From Cryptomeria japonica (Eukaryota > Streptophyta > Pinopsida > Cupressales > Cupressaceae), in NCBI RefSeq assembly GCF_030272615.1, contig NC_081406.1, forward strand, positions 188,998,891 through 189,062,890: DNA of 64,000 nucleotides. The letters are read 5' to 3'. The notes beneath the pieces were generated by a model. It was not told where the DNA came from, did no database searches, and saw nothing but the letters and a program-made list of their open reading frames with translations. Below are positions 46,830-59,686 of the stretch, one piece after another. Position numbers and translations under genes: made by a program. Within the stretch, counting starts at the first letter, position 1. Every line of letters begins with the position of its first letter.

Positions 46830-48203
46830 GGGTGTGTGCACCAAGATGGTGTGCAAAAAAGTGGACACACCCCCAAAAAACTTGAAAAACACAAAACATG
46901 CATGGGCTATTTCAAATTTGAATAAAATTGTACGCGTTTAGGATCGTTTTGCCGAGCCTAAACAAAGATAAACTGCGTACGCGGTTAGTTTTTAAAACCT
47001 CGTACATGGTTTTAGTTTCTAAACACCGTATGCGGTTTAGAAACTAAAACTGCATATGTGTTTGTTTGTGAATAATTGTTTTTTCACAGCGGCTGACTGG
47101 GTCATTTTAACCAGCAGTCACAAGTGATGATAAGGGTTTGTAAAATGCAAAAACACGCACGGGCTTCAGAAAATCACACAAAAATGCCATGGAAAGAGGT
47201 AAGAAATCTATTTTATTTGTTTATTTTATGCATTTGAATAATTTTATTTGCAATTTAAATTCAAATTCATTGGTTTTGATTTTTTTTTTAATTTTTTGTT
47301 ATGAATATCAAATTATGAATTTAATCTTGCCCCCTAGCAAGATGTGCCTGGAAACTTAGGGAAAAACCCACAGGAGAACCCACAACTAAACCCTTAGGAT
47401 ACACCTTTAGCCCCTCCTGTAGACCGTTTACAACCTACACAAGAGGATTTGATAAACCAATTAGCACAAAACACTTCCAAAGTAACTAGAATGGTCAATA
47501 GACTGAAAAACATCTAAACATGAGCATCATGCATCCCTTGCCACAACCCTAGAATCATTGGCTACTAGTGCCAATGAAGTTTCCAATCAAATTACAAAAT
47601 GGAGAAGCTATAGGGATCGATGTCGTGCTTTTTATGCTAATGGGTTATCATATAATGAAGTGAAAAAGAAAAACATAAGTAAAGCACAAATATTTTCTCT
47701 TTTTGTTGATCCTAAAATGGGTGAGACCTTACCTCTTAATTCAAAAAAGTTTCCTATACATTGGTGTAATCATTTGCCGCTGAAAAATATTTTTTGGGAT
47801 AGGTGGTGGAGGGCCTTTGACCAACTACCTTGTAATAATTTTGACGTTTCGTTATATTTTTTGAGGAAACTATATTGTGAGTTTATCCTCAATGAGGGGT
47901 CGAACTATTTTGATATGAGAGTGTTCTAGGGTAGAGGTGGTGGCTCTACCCAAGATAGACCTAGAGCCCTGAGGGTACTAGACCGACAAAGTCAAATCTC
48001 CCTAGTACCCAAACCCGCGGTGCATGTGATGATTCCAGTAGCCCTAAAAGAGTTGATGGAGCTATACACTCTTCAGGAAGTCATAGCATTGTCTGATGTC
48101 ATCATTCAACATGGGACACAGTTATCACACCCTCTTTGCCCAAATGATGATCCAGTAGTTGAGCCACCTGGCCTTGGTTAGCCCATTCAACATGTGTGTT
48201 GAT
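46830..48203 (+). mobile_element. TIR element copy 2, truncated, plus orientation
   Basis: Begins GGGTGTGTGCACCAAGATGG, then GTGCAAAAAAGTGGACAC, matching the TIR of the element at 10097-15785. Palindromic sites follow (46930-47060: TTGTACGCG, GCGTACGCGG, CCGTATGCGG), then the same gene in plus orientation. Similarity to copy 1 stops at about 48203, just after 'CCCATTCAACATGTGTGTT', and no right TIR is found. The rest was deleted or replaced. Confidence 0.75.
47184..48203 (+). pseudogene. TIR-element gene, copy 2, N-terminal part
   Basis: A short first exon ATGCCATGGAAAGAG (47184-47198) is followed by GTAAGA. An intron ends CCCCCTAG, and the next exon (47338 onward) opens in phase 0 with 'QDVPGN', P/Q/N-rich repeats and 'LINQLAQNTSKVTRMVNRLK'. 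A stop follows 'NPQLNP' and a frame break falls near 47515. From 47558 the conserved core is open: 'QITKWRSYRDRC', 'FYANGLSYNEV', 'LPLNSKKFPIHWC', 'WDRWWRAFDQLP', 'LYCEF', then a stop at 47927-47929 and 'GRGGGSTQDR'. It matches copy 1 residue for residue at many sites; the family is unknown to me. Confidence 0.72.
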
Positions 48204-48944
48204 GCAGAGCCCCAAGGAACAAAGGCTTCTCACCCAACTCAATCCACTAGACCCTCAACTAAGGTCTCAACATTCACATGGATTCTTGGAAAATCCTAAC
48301 TACAAAATGAAAGGACTCCTCTACAATCCCCTTTTCTCAATGGGACCCCACTATGCCCATGAACAACTCATGGAGATACAACTTCTCACATCAAGGTTGT
48401 TCTTGATACCAACTCTCATGTAGTCGTCTATGGCTGACTTGGGTTATAACACAACCAACATTACAAAATAAGTGTGGACCCTATAGAACCACTTGACCAA
48501 CTCAGGGAACACTATCCACAAGAAAAACAAAACCTTTTTTGTGTGTGCAGATCCAAGGTAGTCAGCCTACTACAAACGCCTACTCCTAGTAGCCCTATTT
48601 TATGTCTTTAACGGAAAAACCCCAAAATCGTCCAAATGATGCCACCAAATTTTGACACTTTCAGATACCCTTTTTGGAGACACAAAACATTGCCTAAACT
48701 CAAAACCCAACTCTTGCATTGACTGGGTCAAACATTGCTGCTACAGGAGTGCTAAAATGGCTTTTAGGCCACTTTTACAAAGCAACCATACTCCAAAGGT
48801 CTAATCCAATGACACCAATGTATGTAAAATGTCTGCACACATCCCCCCAAAACAATCCATAGTCATATAGGGTCCATAAAACATGATTTTATCTTTGCAC
48901 CAACTTTAGCAATCAAAATTGACTAGTCACATAAGGATGCCTAG
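48204..48944. other. unresolved DNA between TIR element 2 and chromovirus
   Basis: Sequence unlike its neighbours with no readable coding on either strand. It may be decayed chromovirus gag or a third element. Confidence 0.4.
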
Positions 48945-49687
48945 CCTAGGGCTTGATCCCAAACTCCATACCAGAGGAGATGAAGAATTTGTTCAAGACC
49001 AGATGTAAGGTATTCAGTAAGTGTTGTGTCATGCCCAAACTTTTGGGCACGAATGAAATAATTTTTATTTTTTTTGAAACATAACCTAATGAAGCTAAGT
49101 TTATTAAATTAATGTAGTATCAAGTCTTGTCTTAACTACGTTTAAATTCTTCTTCAACTAAAGATAATTTAAACAACTATCTCAGGTAAGTGAGCTAATC
49201 TAGATTACATGCGACAAATTAACTCTCCAAAGAAATTATTATTATCTCAACAATTAATAAATAGATAAATTCATTTAAGCAAAAATCTCTAATTAAATTA
49301 ACAAGAGATATTATCAGTCTTAATTAATCTTTTAATCATTGTAGGAATTAATTAAATTAACTCTAGCACTTAGATTTTTAGAACACCTATTTCAATTTAA
49401 CAATAATTATAATGTGTATTAAATTTCAACTATAGCGCCAAATAAATCTTTAAAGAAAATAACCCTATCACATTTAATCTTGAAGAGCCTATATTTAGGT
49501 GGACTAAAGTTAATCTCCTATGGTGAAAAATCTTACAAAAGAAATCATTATAATTTCCTAAAATATAAAGCTTCAAAAGAATTAAATTTAAAACATCGTA
49601 TTTAAATGTTTATATAAACATTTAAAATAGGAACGTAAAATAATCAATCTAAAGTTAGAGATTATACGTTCATATATATAATTATAC

Positions 49688-49866
<179 letters not shown>

Positions 49867-50014
49867 AGGATTTTTTTTTTTTAAGTTCTTAAATTATAAA
49901 ATAACCATAAACCCTAAAATTTAACAGTTATAAACAAAGAATACTAACATTTTTTTTTGTTTATTTCTTTTCTAACTCCAAAATACCCTAACCCAAACCG
50001 GGTTAGGGTTTCAT

Positions 50015-50380
50015 GTTTTACACAGGGAGAGGATGGGCCGAAAACATGGCAGAGCCAAGAGAGGGGCCGCATGGGGGGGGGTTTTGTTTGCAGGTGGTGA
50101 CGTTTTATGGCGAAGCCAAGGAGGGGAGGCGGAGGTTACCATGGGCTCCCCGCAGAGACGGCCGCAGCCGTACCTACGGGTCATGACCCACAGTGGAGGC
50201 CTTGGCCGCCGCCACTGTGGGACGTGGCCTACAGCACGGCTGTCGCCGTCACTGAGGGACGCCACCCACAGGGGAGGGCCGAAGCCTTCCCTGCTATGGG
50301 TTGCGGCCCTCAATGCAGCTGCGACCACTGCTGGGGGTCACCACCCATAGCATGGCTGGCCCACCCAAGCAATGTTTAAA
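50015..50380. other. GC-rich, CpG-rich block inside the long LTR
   Basis: Sharply GC-rich against AT-rich flanks. Imperfect recurrence of phrases such as 'CCCACAGTGGAGG', 'CCACTGTGGGACG', 'CCACCCACAGGGGAGG' and 'TCACCACCCATAGC' at 30-60 base spacing suggests degenerate internal repeats. Three frames are open over about 100 codons, which high GC explains; no protein family is recognised. Confidence 0.6.
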
Positions 50381-50527
50381 TTTTTATTTTTTAGTTTTTA
50401 GTTTTTTTTATATATATAAAATACAATATATAAATGTGTGTGTGTGTGTATTTATATTTTTTTGTGGTTATAAAGTTTTCAAAAAAAGTTCCACAGGCAG
50501 AGAATATTATTGAATAAAAATATGTAG

Positions 50528-50534
<7 letters not shown>

Positions 50535-50561
<27 letters not shown>
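50535..50561. repeat. (TA)n microsatellite
   Basis: About 13 TA units. Confidence 0.9.
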
Positions 50562-50564
<3 letters not shown>

Positions 50565-53467
50565 GGGATTTTTAAAGACTGATATAAATGGAAAAATAAA
50601 CCAGCAACTTAAATGGCTAGATATTCCCTTTTATTTTGTATCTCTTATTAATATGTATGCATACATGTTTGAATTTAAAATACATGGCATTTAAACTTAT
50701 CCCTATTCTTTTTAAATCTGTTTGGATATCTGAATTTCCCTTGCATGGCTAAAACCATATCTTTTTTTTTTGAAAACATTTAAGGCAGAATATTTAATCT
50801 AATAGATTTTAAATAGATGTATGTCTCTCCATTTTAAGAATCATATAGTTAACTCTAGAGCTAGTTCATTTTTTCTAGGTTTGTTTTCTACAATATTTGT
50901 AAGGAATAAATTGGCAGATTTAGATAATTTATAGCAGCATTAATACAGCTTAAAATTTCATGTAAAACTATTTTACTAAGATGAATACCACATTAATATC
51001 CATACTAAACTATAATTTACTATATTTGCACTTGAAATTAAATAAATAGGATTAAGAGATCATTTCTAGCTTAATAACTTACATGCTATTCTAATTTACG
51101 TATCTACACTATTTTCATTATGCATAAGAGATGAAATGGACTTTTATTTTTAGAATAAACATAAATACAACAAACATTATTTCAATAGCCATAGGAACTT
51201 ATTTCCAAATATAAACATTTCATTTTGACAATAATAACTTAATAGAAGAATTTATTTTTTTGATAAAACAAGAAATAGAAAATTGTTATCATTTCCAAAA
51301 TAGTAACTTTTACAAAGGGGAAGCAAACCCCACTTAGCCTCTCTTTAATATCAAGGAGGATCAAACAAATAAATACATTTCTTTTCAAAATAAATACAAC
51401 ATGTAACTTTTTATATACATTGTTGTAGCTTAAATATAGCATCCCATTTCTTATTCTCTTTCTGCAAATCAAGTACAAACATCAACTCCTAGATGTCTCT
51501 TTATTTTCTTTTCCAAGCAACCTGCATAAAATCATATGGCTATGACCATGGAGAGCTCACCTCCCAGCCTAGGCTCACTAGAAGCCACCTCCGAGCTTGG
51601 AGAACCAAGCCCTAGACAGGTTACACTCAAACAAACACAACAAGCAAGGAAAAACACTCAACAAACATTTTCCCAACCAAGACTAAACTTCACCATAAAA
51701 TGTGGTGCTTTCACATGGGTGGAAGTGGACCAAATAACCTGAGGAGACTGCGAGAATGGTAGTTCACAAAGCCATCTCATGGCAAACAAAGATATATCAT
51801 AAGATCATTAACCCCACATCCTTATGCCCCCCAAGCCATCCATTCCATACTTTCTCTCCTTATGACCCCCAAATGCATAAACCAGGCTATGCAGCAAGGG
51901 TCACATATACAACCCTTGAGATCACTCTCATACTGAGAGCCTCTCACTCAAGGGTTGTCAAACTCCTTCCACCCACAAGGCCATCCTACTCTCCCAAGAG
52001 TAGGAGGCCTTGGTTACTCCCAAATCACAGGAAATGCATAAAAAGAAATAAAAGATAGGTTGCATAATAATTTTCACAAAAGAAAATACAAGAAGACAAC
52101 TTTTACATACAAACAATCTTTCCAACATAAACATGCAATGTAAAAAGAAACAAAAGGAGAAGATAATCCAATGTTCAATCTACCCAAAGGTTTGCTAGAA
52201 TAGGTTTGAGGATGAGCAGCCCAATTCCACAATCCTTTCTTCTACAGTTAGCCAAATTTCTATCCCAAAACTATTCTTTTCAAAATTGCATGATCTCCAA
52301 CAATGGAGAGTGGGTGATTACCCTCAAAATCTCTAATCCTTGCCTAAAAAGGCCTTAGTGAGAGTTCTCATAGGTTTCTAAAATTGAAAAAGAGAAAAGT
52401 AAGAGAAAGTGGAAAAAGGATCTCACATCAAAAAGGAAGATTATCTAACCTAGATGGCACCTTCTAAATTGAATTTTCGCTCACCTTAGGAAACCCACTT
52501 TTTGAGGTGACTAAACATTCACATGGGAGTAGTTACATACCTAACAATGCTCCTAACCTATAGGTATACCTTATAGGCCTTAGGAAAAACTTTTAAACTA
52601 CCCCTAGGAGTCCATTTGACCCCTTAGAAATCCATCTGAAGTTAACTTTCGGATCATACCTGAGTTGACCACTCCAAAGACTCTCTACCCAAGGAAAATT
52701 TAGAACCACATTCAAATGTTTTAAAAGGCTATGGTTAAAACAACTCCCTCCAAGAGACAATTCAAAAATCAAGACACAAATCAGCACGTGTCAAGTGACA
52801 CAATAAAATACATTACAAAATTACACATGAAATTTGTCTCTTGTTGGATTTACACAAATTAATAATTCAATTTAACACACATGCAACATTTACTTTCACA
52901 AATAAAATATGATACATACTGGGTGTTGTCTCTCCAAATAGACAACCTCCAAGTTTTACAAACGTACATAGGTCTAGGTTTGATTCTCCATAGTATTTCC
53001 ATGGTCACATGGATAATTTTCCTATGCAACTCAATTACACATTAGTAATTCCAAATAACCTCATATACAATTAAACACATGAATAAGAATACACGTCAAA
53101 CACTCTGCATACAATTGACATTAAACAAAATCAATATTTCTTGTATCAAAATAAATCCACATAAGTAATTATCATAATCCTCATAATTTTGATCCATACA
53201 TAAGACATGCATCCTATTTCTATCATCATAGTAAAGTCCTGCAAATCTAATAATGACATACATCATCACAAAGTTATCCTATTCTAGAATCATATAGAGT
53301 TCTATATCTATAATGCATAGAAATGGAGCATCAATATAGATCAATGTTATCCAAATCATGGAATTATATAAGCTCTAAATGCATAATGCATATAAATAAA
53401 GCATCCATAATAGTCTCAACATGAAAAATCACTGAAATGCTAGGATGAGTCAGGGTAGGGCCTCACA
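50562..53467. other. right part of the long LTR, non-coding
   Basis: No gene seen. Direct/inverted phrases around 51913-51960 ('ACAACCCTTGAGATCACTC', 'CTCACTCAAGGGTTGTCAAAC') form a short hairpin on the word CAACCCTTGAG/CTCAAGGGTTG. Short ORFs such as 51536-52058 are not supportable as genes. Confidence 0.55.
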
Positions 53468-54135
53468 TGTTGTAAAGTTGTTATTGATAGTGGTAGTTCA
53501 GATAATCTTGTTTCAGAAGAGATGGTGAATAAGTTGAAATTAGAAAGATTGAAACACCCTAAGCCTTATCAGATAGCATGGATTTGGGATGAACATAAGT
53601 TGATAGTAAGTGAACAGTGTTTAGTAAAATTGAAAATTGGGAATTATCATGATGAATTTTAGTGTGATATTATGCCTATGGATATTTGTCATCTTTTGTT
53701 GGGAAGACATTGGTAGTTTGATAGACAGACAATACATGATGGGAGGAAGAATGCATACACTAGTGTGGCCAATGGGATGAAACAAACCTTGTTACCTTTG
53801 GAGGAACCTTTGAAGAGTGAATTTTGTAAGAATAGTAGAATCTATTTAGTAGATGGAAGGAAATTCATGGATGGACTGAGACATGAGAATGTGTGTTTTT
53901 CCTTAATTCCTAAGAAGACTGAGAGACCAGAATCGAAAGGAGAACACTTGATAGAGATAAGAGATTTGCTGACAGAATATAAGGACATTATTTCAGATAA
54001 TATACCTGATTGACTGCTACCTATTAGAAGTATTAGTCATTGCATGGACTTGGTTCCCGAAGCTAGTTTGCGTAACAAAGCTACACACCGGTTGACACCA
54101 ATGAAAATGAAGATCTAAATAGACAAAAGAAGGAG
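53468..54135 (+). pseudogene. chromovirus protease and RT entry region
   Basis: The protease motif 'VIDSGSSDNLVS' begins right at the insertion junction. It is followed by 'ICHLLLGRHW' (the second conserved protease block, with TAG directly after). The 53765-54013 stretch is the linker to RT, with 'NVCFSLIPKK' and 'EYKDIISDNIPD'. A TGA ends it at 54012-54014, and a frameshift lies between there and 54136. Confidence 0.85.
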
Positions 54136-54900
54136 TTGTTGGAGAAAGGTTTGATCAGGGAAAGTCTAAGCCCTTGTGTAGTACCAGTTGTCTTAGTGCC
54201 TAAGAAGAATGGAGAATGGAGGATGTGTACCAATTCAAGAGCAATAAACAAGATCACAATAAAATACCAGTTTCCTTTGCCTAGGATTGATGAAATAATG
54301 GACGGTTTGAGTAGAGCAAAATACTTTACAAAGATAGATTTGAAGAGTGGATACCATCAGACCAGGATTAGAGAAGGTGATGAGTGGAAGACAACATTTA
54401 AGACAAATGAAGGACTATATGAATGGTTGGTGATGCCTTTTGGATTGACTAATGCACCAAGTACTTTCATGAGGCTGATGAATGAAGTATTAAAGAAATT
54501 CTTGGGTAATTTTGTTATTGTGTATTTGGATGACATTCTAATTTTCAGTAGAACAAAAGAGGAGCATTTGTTGCACTTAAGACAAGTTTTATCGAGGTTG
54601 AGAGAAGAAAAGTTGTTGATCAATATCAAGAAGTGCACTTTCATGAAGGATGAGTTAGTCTATATGGGCTTTGTGATATCTAAGGATGGTTTGAAGATGG
54701 ACCCTGAGAAAGTGAAAGCTATTATTGAGTGGCCTACATCGAAAAGAATGGGAGAGGTAAGATCATTTCATGGATTGGCTAGTTTTTTCAATTTAGTTTG
54801 TAACCCTATGACTGAGACCATGAGAGGGGATTAGAAGGAATTCAAGTGCACCACCGGAGCAAACAAAATTTTTGAATTGTTGAAGAAGAAAGTAACTGAG
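54136..54900 (+). pseudogene. chromovirus reverse transcriptase
   Basis: '[20 protein letters not shown]', '[16 protein letters not shown]', '[11 protein letters not shown]', '[12 protein letters not shown]', '[13 protein letters not shown]' and catalytic 'YLDDILIFS' appear in canonical order. It is open for 232 codons to TAG at 54832-54834, and another TAG follows at 54901. The first Asp of the active site is in '[10 protein letters not shown]'. The 'CTN' of 'RMCTNSRA' is Asn where Asp (CVDYRA) is usual. Confidence 0.93.
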
Positions 54901-55662
54901 TAGCCTATGTTGGCTTTACAGGATTTAAATGAGGTATTTCAAGTAGATTGTGATGCAAGTGGAACAACAATAGGAGCAGTTTTCAGTCAAGAAGGGAGAG
55001 GAGTAGCATATTTCAGTAAGAAATTGAATGATGCCCCAAAGAGATATTCAGTGTATGATCAGGAATTTTATGCCATAATTCAAGCCTTGAAGAAATGGAG
55101 ACATTACTTGTTGCCTAAGGAGTTTGTGTTGTATACACATCATCAAGCTTTGCAGTATTTGAACAATCAGAGTAAGTTGAATCAGAGACATATGAGATGG
55201 GTAGAATTCTTGCAGAGTTACACCTTTGTGTTGAAGCATAGAAGTGGGAAATCTAACAAATTTGTTGATCCTTTGAGTAGGAGAAGGAATTTACTGGTAG
55301 AGATGAGAGTGACAATATTAAGTTTTGAAGATTTGAAGACCTTGCATGATGAAGACCCGGATTTTGCAAAACCTTGGAAAGCATGTAGAGAACCAGTTAT
55401 GGTTGATAGGAGAAAATGGTTGGATTATTTCATTTAGGATGGGATGTTATTTAAGGGATTTCGGTTATGCATTCGTAAGAGTTCCATGAGAGAGAGCTTG
55501 ATAAAAGAGAAACATAGTGGAGGATTAGCTAGACATTTTGACATTGATAAAATAATTGCATTAGTGAGTGAGCAATGCTTTTGACCCCAAATCCATAAGG
55601 ATGTTAAGAGATATGTGTAGAGTTGTAGAGTTTGTCAAGTTGCAAAAGGTAGTAATCAGAAT
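54901..55662 (+). pseudogene. chromovirus RNase H and integrase zinc region
   Basis: RNase H: 'FQVDCDASGTTIGAVFSQEG', 'AYFSKKLNDA', 'YDQEFYAIIQALKKWRHYL' (D-E pair visible), 'HHQALQYLNNQ', 'MRWVEFLQSYTF' and 'RSGKSNKFVDPLSR'. After TAG at 55435-55437 the frame continues into the integrase HHCC finger ('KEKHSGGLARHF' and 'CRVCQVAKG'), with TGA (from TGG) and TAG interruptions near 55581 and 55617. Confidence 0.9.
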
Positions 55663-56280
55663 GTGGGATTGTATAAACCTTTGACAGTATCGGTAAGACC
55701 TTGGGAGGATATAAGAATGGATTTTGTACTTGGATTGCCTAAGACACCAAGAGGGAATGATTCTATATTTGTGGTAGTGGATAGATTTTCAAAGATGGTT
55801 CATTTCATACCTTGTAAGAAGACATCAAATGCATTGTATGTAGCTGACCTATTTTTCAAGGAAGTGGTGAGATTGCATGGATTACCTAAGAGCATAGTTT
55901 CAGATAGAGATACTAAGTTTGTTGGCTATTTTAGGAGAACACTTTGGAAGAAGATGAAGATAGATTTGAATTTTAGTTCTCCTTTTCATCCATAGACTAA
56001 TGGATAGATAGAAGTAGTTAACCAAACTTTGGGAAAGTTGTTGAGATGTTTAGTGGGAGATAGAACTGGAAGTTAGGATTTGATCCTTGCACAAGCAGAG
56101 TTTGCCTATAACAATTCAGTGAATAGAAGTACCAGAGAAACACATTTTGAGATCGTTACTGAAGTACATCCTAGAGGAATAAAAGAATTGAGAGACATTA
56201 GCAGTAAAGACCGGAAGAGTTCAGAAGAAGAAGAGTTTGCAGATCACATGGAAGAATTACATATTTAGGTTAAACAACAT
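55663..56280 (+). pseudogene. chromovirus integrase core
   Basis: Catalytic Asp in '[10 protein letters not shown]', second Asp in '[11 protein letters not shown]', then the HPQTDGQTE-type block reading 'HP(stop)TNG(stop)IEVVNQ', where two CAG codons have become TAG; the catalytic Glu ('IEVVN') remains. Then 'AQAEFAYNNSVNRST'. The same frame is kept from RT onward, so decay is by point mutation. Confidence 0.9.
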
Positions 56281-56768
56281 TTGGAGGACATTAATAGAAA
56301 ATATAAGGAGAAGGCAGATGAGAAGAGGAGACATAAGGAATTTGAAGTTGGCGATGAGGTGATGGTATACTTGAGAAAAGAGAGATTCCTAATTAGAACT
56401 TATAATAAGTTGCAAATGAAGAAGTTTGGACCCTGTAAGATTTTGAGGAAGTTCAGCTCTAGAAATGCATATGAAGTAGAGCTACCAGATAGTCTAAGCA
56501 TTTCACCTATATTCAACATTGCAGATCTTCATGAGTACCATGAACCAGAATTTAGTGAGGACAGTGTTGTAGACTTGGAGAAACAATTTCCCTAGAAGGA
56601 ACAAGATCAGATTGAAGAGATTTTGGACAATAGGATTGGGCGTAGTACCCGAAACAATCAGTACCAAGAATATCTTGTGAAGTGGAAGAGCAGACCAATT
56701 GAAGATTCATATTGGATTTCTCAGGAAGAGGTAGACTACCTTAGTTTCCCTTTGACCCCAGAAAAGTG
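56281..56768 (+). pseudogene. chromovirus integrase C-terminus and chromodomain
   Basis: 'FEVGDEVMVYLRKERF', 'KFGPCKILRKFSSRNAYEVELP' and 'IFNIADLHEYHEPE' make up the integrase C-terminal GPY/F-like module. After TAG at 56593-56595 comes a chromodomain: 'IEEILDNRIG' and 'EYLVKWKSRPIEDSYWIS'. It ends TGA at 56766-56768. Chromodomains target integration to chromatin marks and define chromoviruses. Confidence 0.9.
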
Positions 56769-57599
56769 AGAGGCTCACTTTTTCATTAACCCTGGATGTC
56801 CGATGCAGGAGCATCCCTGGTTCACAACAATCTTGCATCAACCCCAAAAAAATTCTTTTCAATTTTTTTTGTTTGCAGTTTCAGTTTTCCTTTTTGTGCG
56901 TCCCATTTTTGGCTCACCATATCTTGTGGAGTTAGATTCTACGTGAATACTTGATCATATTTCTTTCTTTCAAACCGCATCTCTTTTGGATCACTTTTCG
57001 GCAAGATATCACTACCTGTTTCCATGACAATTTCTTGTTACCGGTTGTTCCTTTGTTATCGGTTTCTTGAGACTTATTCGAGTGATCTACTAGAACCCAT
57101 TCAGAAGCTTGTAGAGCCTTGGACGTTGGTCTCAATTTTTCTTGGCATGTGGTCAACCTTCTACGTTTCATCCTTTGGATATTTTGAAGGAATCTCTTGG
57201 CGGAGATGACCTTGTTCATTTTGCACATTAGGTCTTGTTCTTCGGGTTTTGATCTGTTTTGGGCAGACTAGATCCTTTGGATCGATATATATTTATAATC
57301 TTGCTTTAGAATATAATCAATTGGAATCAATAGAAGATCAATTAGGATCAATCAAAGATAGAGTGTGGCTAGAAGATATATCTATCAATTCAAGGTCTCA
57401 GTTGTGACCTATTCTACCAGGCCTGTGTGTCAATATGTTGTAACCTGGTTGTTACTGGTTGGATGTATTCAAATTTCATGCAATAAAACTATATGTTTTG
57501 TATTTCCTCCATGATGTATGTGTGTTTCTATTATGTTTACTCTTGCTGACCAGTTTGGATTGATCTCCTTGAAGTCCCTCCTCACCGGTGACTACTGCA
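56769..57599 (+). repeat. chromovirus 3' UTR and probable 3' LTR
   Basis: Non-coding; contains AATAAAA at about 57482, a possible polyadenylation signal. The right end is defined by resumption of copia-A coding at 57600; the left LTR edge and PPT were not pinned down. The ORFs here are not genes. Confidence 0.5.
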
Positions 57600-58984
57600 A
57601 GAAGATACATTCATCACATCTTGATTCAAAACTTCCTAGTTCATCTTCATCTCTTTTGATAAAGCATTTTCTACCATACACTTTGAAATTCTTAATTGAT
57701 GGTTTCCTATCATATCATAGTTCATAGGGTGTCATTTTTTTGTTTACTCTTAGCTGAACTCTTTTTAATGTATATACAATAGTATGGACTGTCTCCTTCT
57801 AGTATGCATCAGGCAAATTTTCTTCATTTAACATTTTTCTTGCCATCTCCTTGGTTGTCCTATTTTTCTTTTCCATAACACCATTTTGTTGTGGTATTCT
57901 AGGGGCTGAATATTGTCTTCTAATTCCATGTCTTTCATAGTAATCTTTAAATTCATTTAATGTAAATTCACCTCCATGGTTTGATCTGAGATATTTTAGT
58001 TTATAACTAGTTTCTTTTCAACCAATCTTTTGAAAATTTTGAATCTTTCAAATTCCTGTGACTTGTCCTTCAAAAAGGTGACCCATGTCATTCTTGAAAA
58101 ATCATTATTAAGTAGCATGAAATATCTCTCACCATTGAGAGCTCTTGTCCTAGTAGGCCCACACAAGTTAGTATGCACCAACTCTAAGGACCTTGTAGTT
58201 GAGTACTCCTTTGTCTTAAAGCTGAACTTAGTTTGTTTTCTTCTTTGACACTCATCACAAAAAGTGCTTGCTGGCTTGATAATCTGTGGTATGTGCATCA
58301 CATACACTCTCTTGCTGACCTTAACCAGATTATCAAAATTTATGTGACCCAATCTTTTGTGCCATAAAAAACTCTCATCCACTTGTCCTATCATGCATTG
58401 GGACTCATAACACTCCTTCAAGTTGTATACATTTCATCAATATTTTTTACTTCTGCAACTAATTTGCCATTGTTGTCTTTTTTGATTTCACATCCTTTTG
58501 AGTCAAAAGTAAACTTCTATCCTTTGTCACACATTTGACTTAAAATCAACAAATTGTGTTTTAGTCCTTCCACATAGTACATATCATGAGCTTTTAATTT
58601 TCCATCTATGCTAAGAGTACCCTTGGCTTTTATTTTGATTGAAGAGTTGTCTCCAAACCTTACTAAACCACCATTCCAATTTTCATGGTTGATAAATGTC
58701 TTCTTATCATGAGTCATGTGATTGGAGCAGCCACTTTCTACTACCCATAAGTTCTTTCTTTTTGCATGTAGAGAAATTTGGACAATCAAAATTGACTTTG
58801 CCTTGTCTTTCTCCTTTTCAATCCAAACTTGTTTTGTTTCTTTCTTCTTCACTACTATCACATTTTGATCTGATTTTGTCTTTGGTTCCAATGTTGATAT
58901 TTTCTTCTTTTGATTAGATGCTCTAAGTTGACAATGCTTGGCTATATGACCAAATTTTTGACAAGATCTCTTCTTCTCTCATAT
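57600..58984 (-). pseudogene. copia-A gag knuckle, protease and integrase, minus strand
   Basis: Minus strand in order: zinc knuckle 'CQKFGHIAKHC' (about 58960), protease 'WVVESGCSNHMTHD' (58750; catalytic Asp of D-S-G is Glu), GAG-pre-integrase 'FLWHKRLGHINFDNLVKVS' and 'CDECQRRKQ' (58380-58240), integrase 'LVHTNLCGPTRTRAL' and 'PQQNGVMEKKNRTTKEMARKM' (57890-57830), ending in 'FKVYGRKCFIKRDEDELGSF' (57690-57610). Several stops and frameshifts. The chromovirus abuts it at 57599 and copia-B DNA at 58985. Confidence 0.87.
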
Positions 58985-59686
58985 GGGGGGGAATTTTTCC
59001 TCCCATGGGGTTTTGTCCTTCTCATACTTCTTCGAGAGATCCTTTGTATATAGTTTTCATCTTTCTTTTGGGGGTACAGTTTTTTCCCAATAGGGTTTTC
59101 TCTCTTTCCCCACTTTATGGGAGATTACATTTGAATTGCTTAATTGTATTGTAGAATTAAGTGTATTCCCCTAAGTTTCACTTAAGGGGGGGTGTTGGTG
59201 TAATTATTTATTCATTTTGGATATAATTACACTTTACTTAAGTTTACTTAGGTATATGCACCACATTGTAGTTTTCATATGAGACACTTAGGGAGATGTG
59301 TTCATACATTGAGATTGTTTGTAGGAGAATTTCCATCTTTTATGGTGTGATATTGTTATTACTTTATCATATCCACTTATTGTGGAGTGATAATTCCACC
59401 TTTGGTGGGTGATCCGCCTCATGTGGAATATTTTACTATTTCTCCTACCTACCCCTACCTACCCTTGCATCTCATTGAACCACATGTCATCATTGTGTTC
59501 TCTCTTTTCTCTTAGCCTTGCCTTTATAAGTAGGCTCATCTACATTGTATGCAATTCTTGATGATCCAGTTGATCAGTATTTTGCATCTTGATTAGAATA
59601 CAATTTATTCTTATCAAATATTTTGTCTCTCTTATTGTGCTATTCATTGTGCTCTTAATCTTGGCTATTTTCAACAAATTCTTACA
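58985..59686 (+). mobile_element. copia-B 3' end: 3' UTR, PPT and LTR, plus strand
   Basis: 3' UTR 58985-59183 ('GGGGGAATTTTTCC', 'TTTTGGGGGTACAG', 'CCTAAGTTTCACTTAAG'), polypurine tract AAGGGGGGG at 59184-59192, then the LTR 59193-59686 starting TGTTGGTGTAATTA and ending AAATTCTTACA. It is the same family as 37283-38000 in opposite orientation. No pol of its own, so it is 5' truncated. Confidence 0.78.

Noticed and set aside
50011-50379. Three overlapping ORFs of 90-105 codons in the GC-rich block
   Set aside because: High GC removes stops in several frames at once; no motif, splice pattern or family is visible in any one frame.
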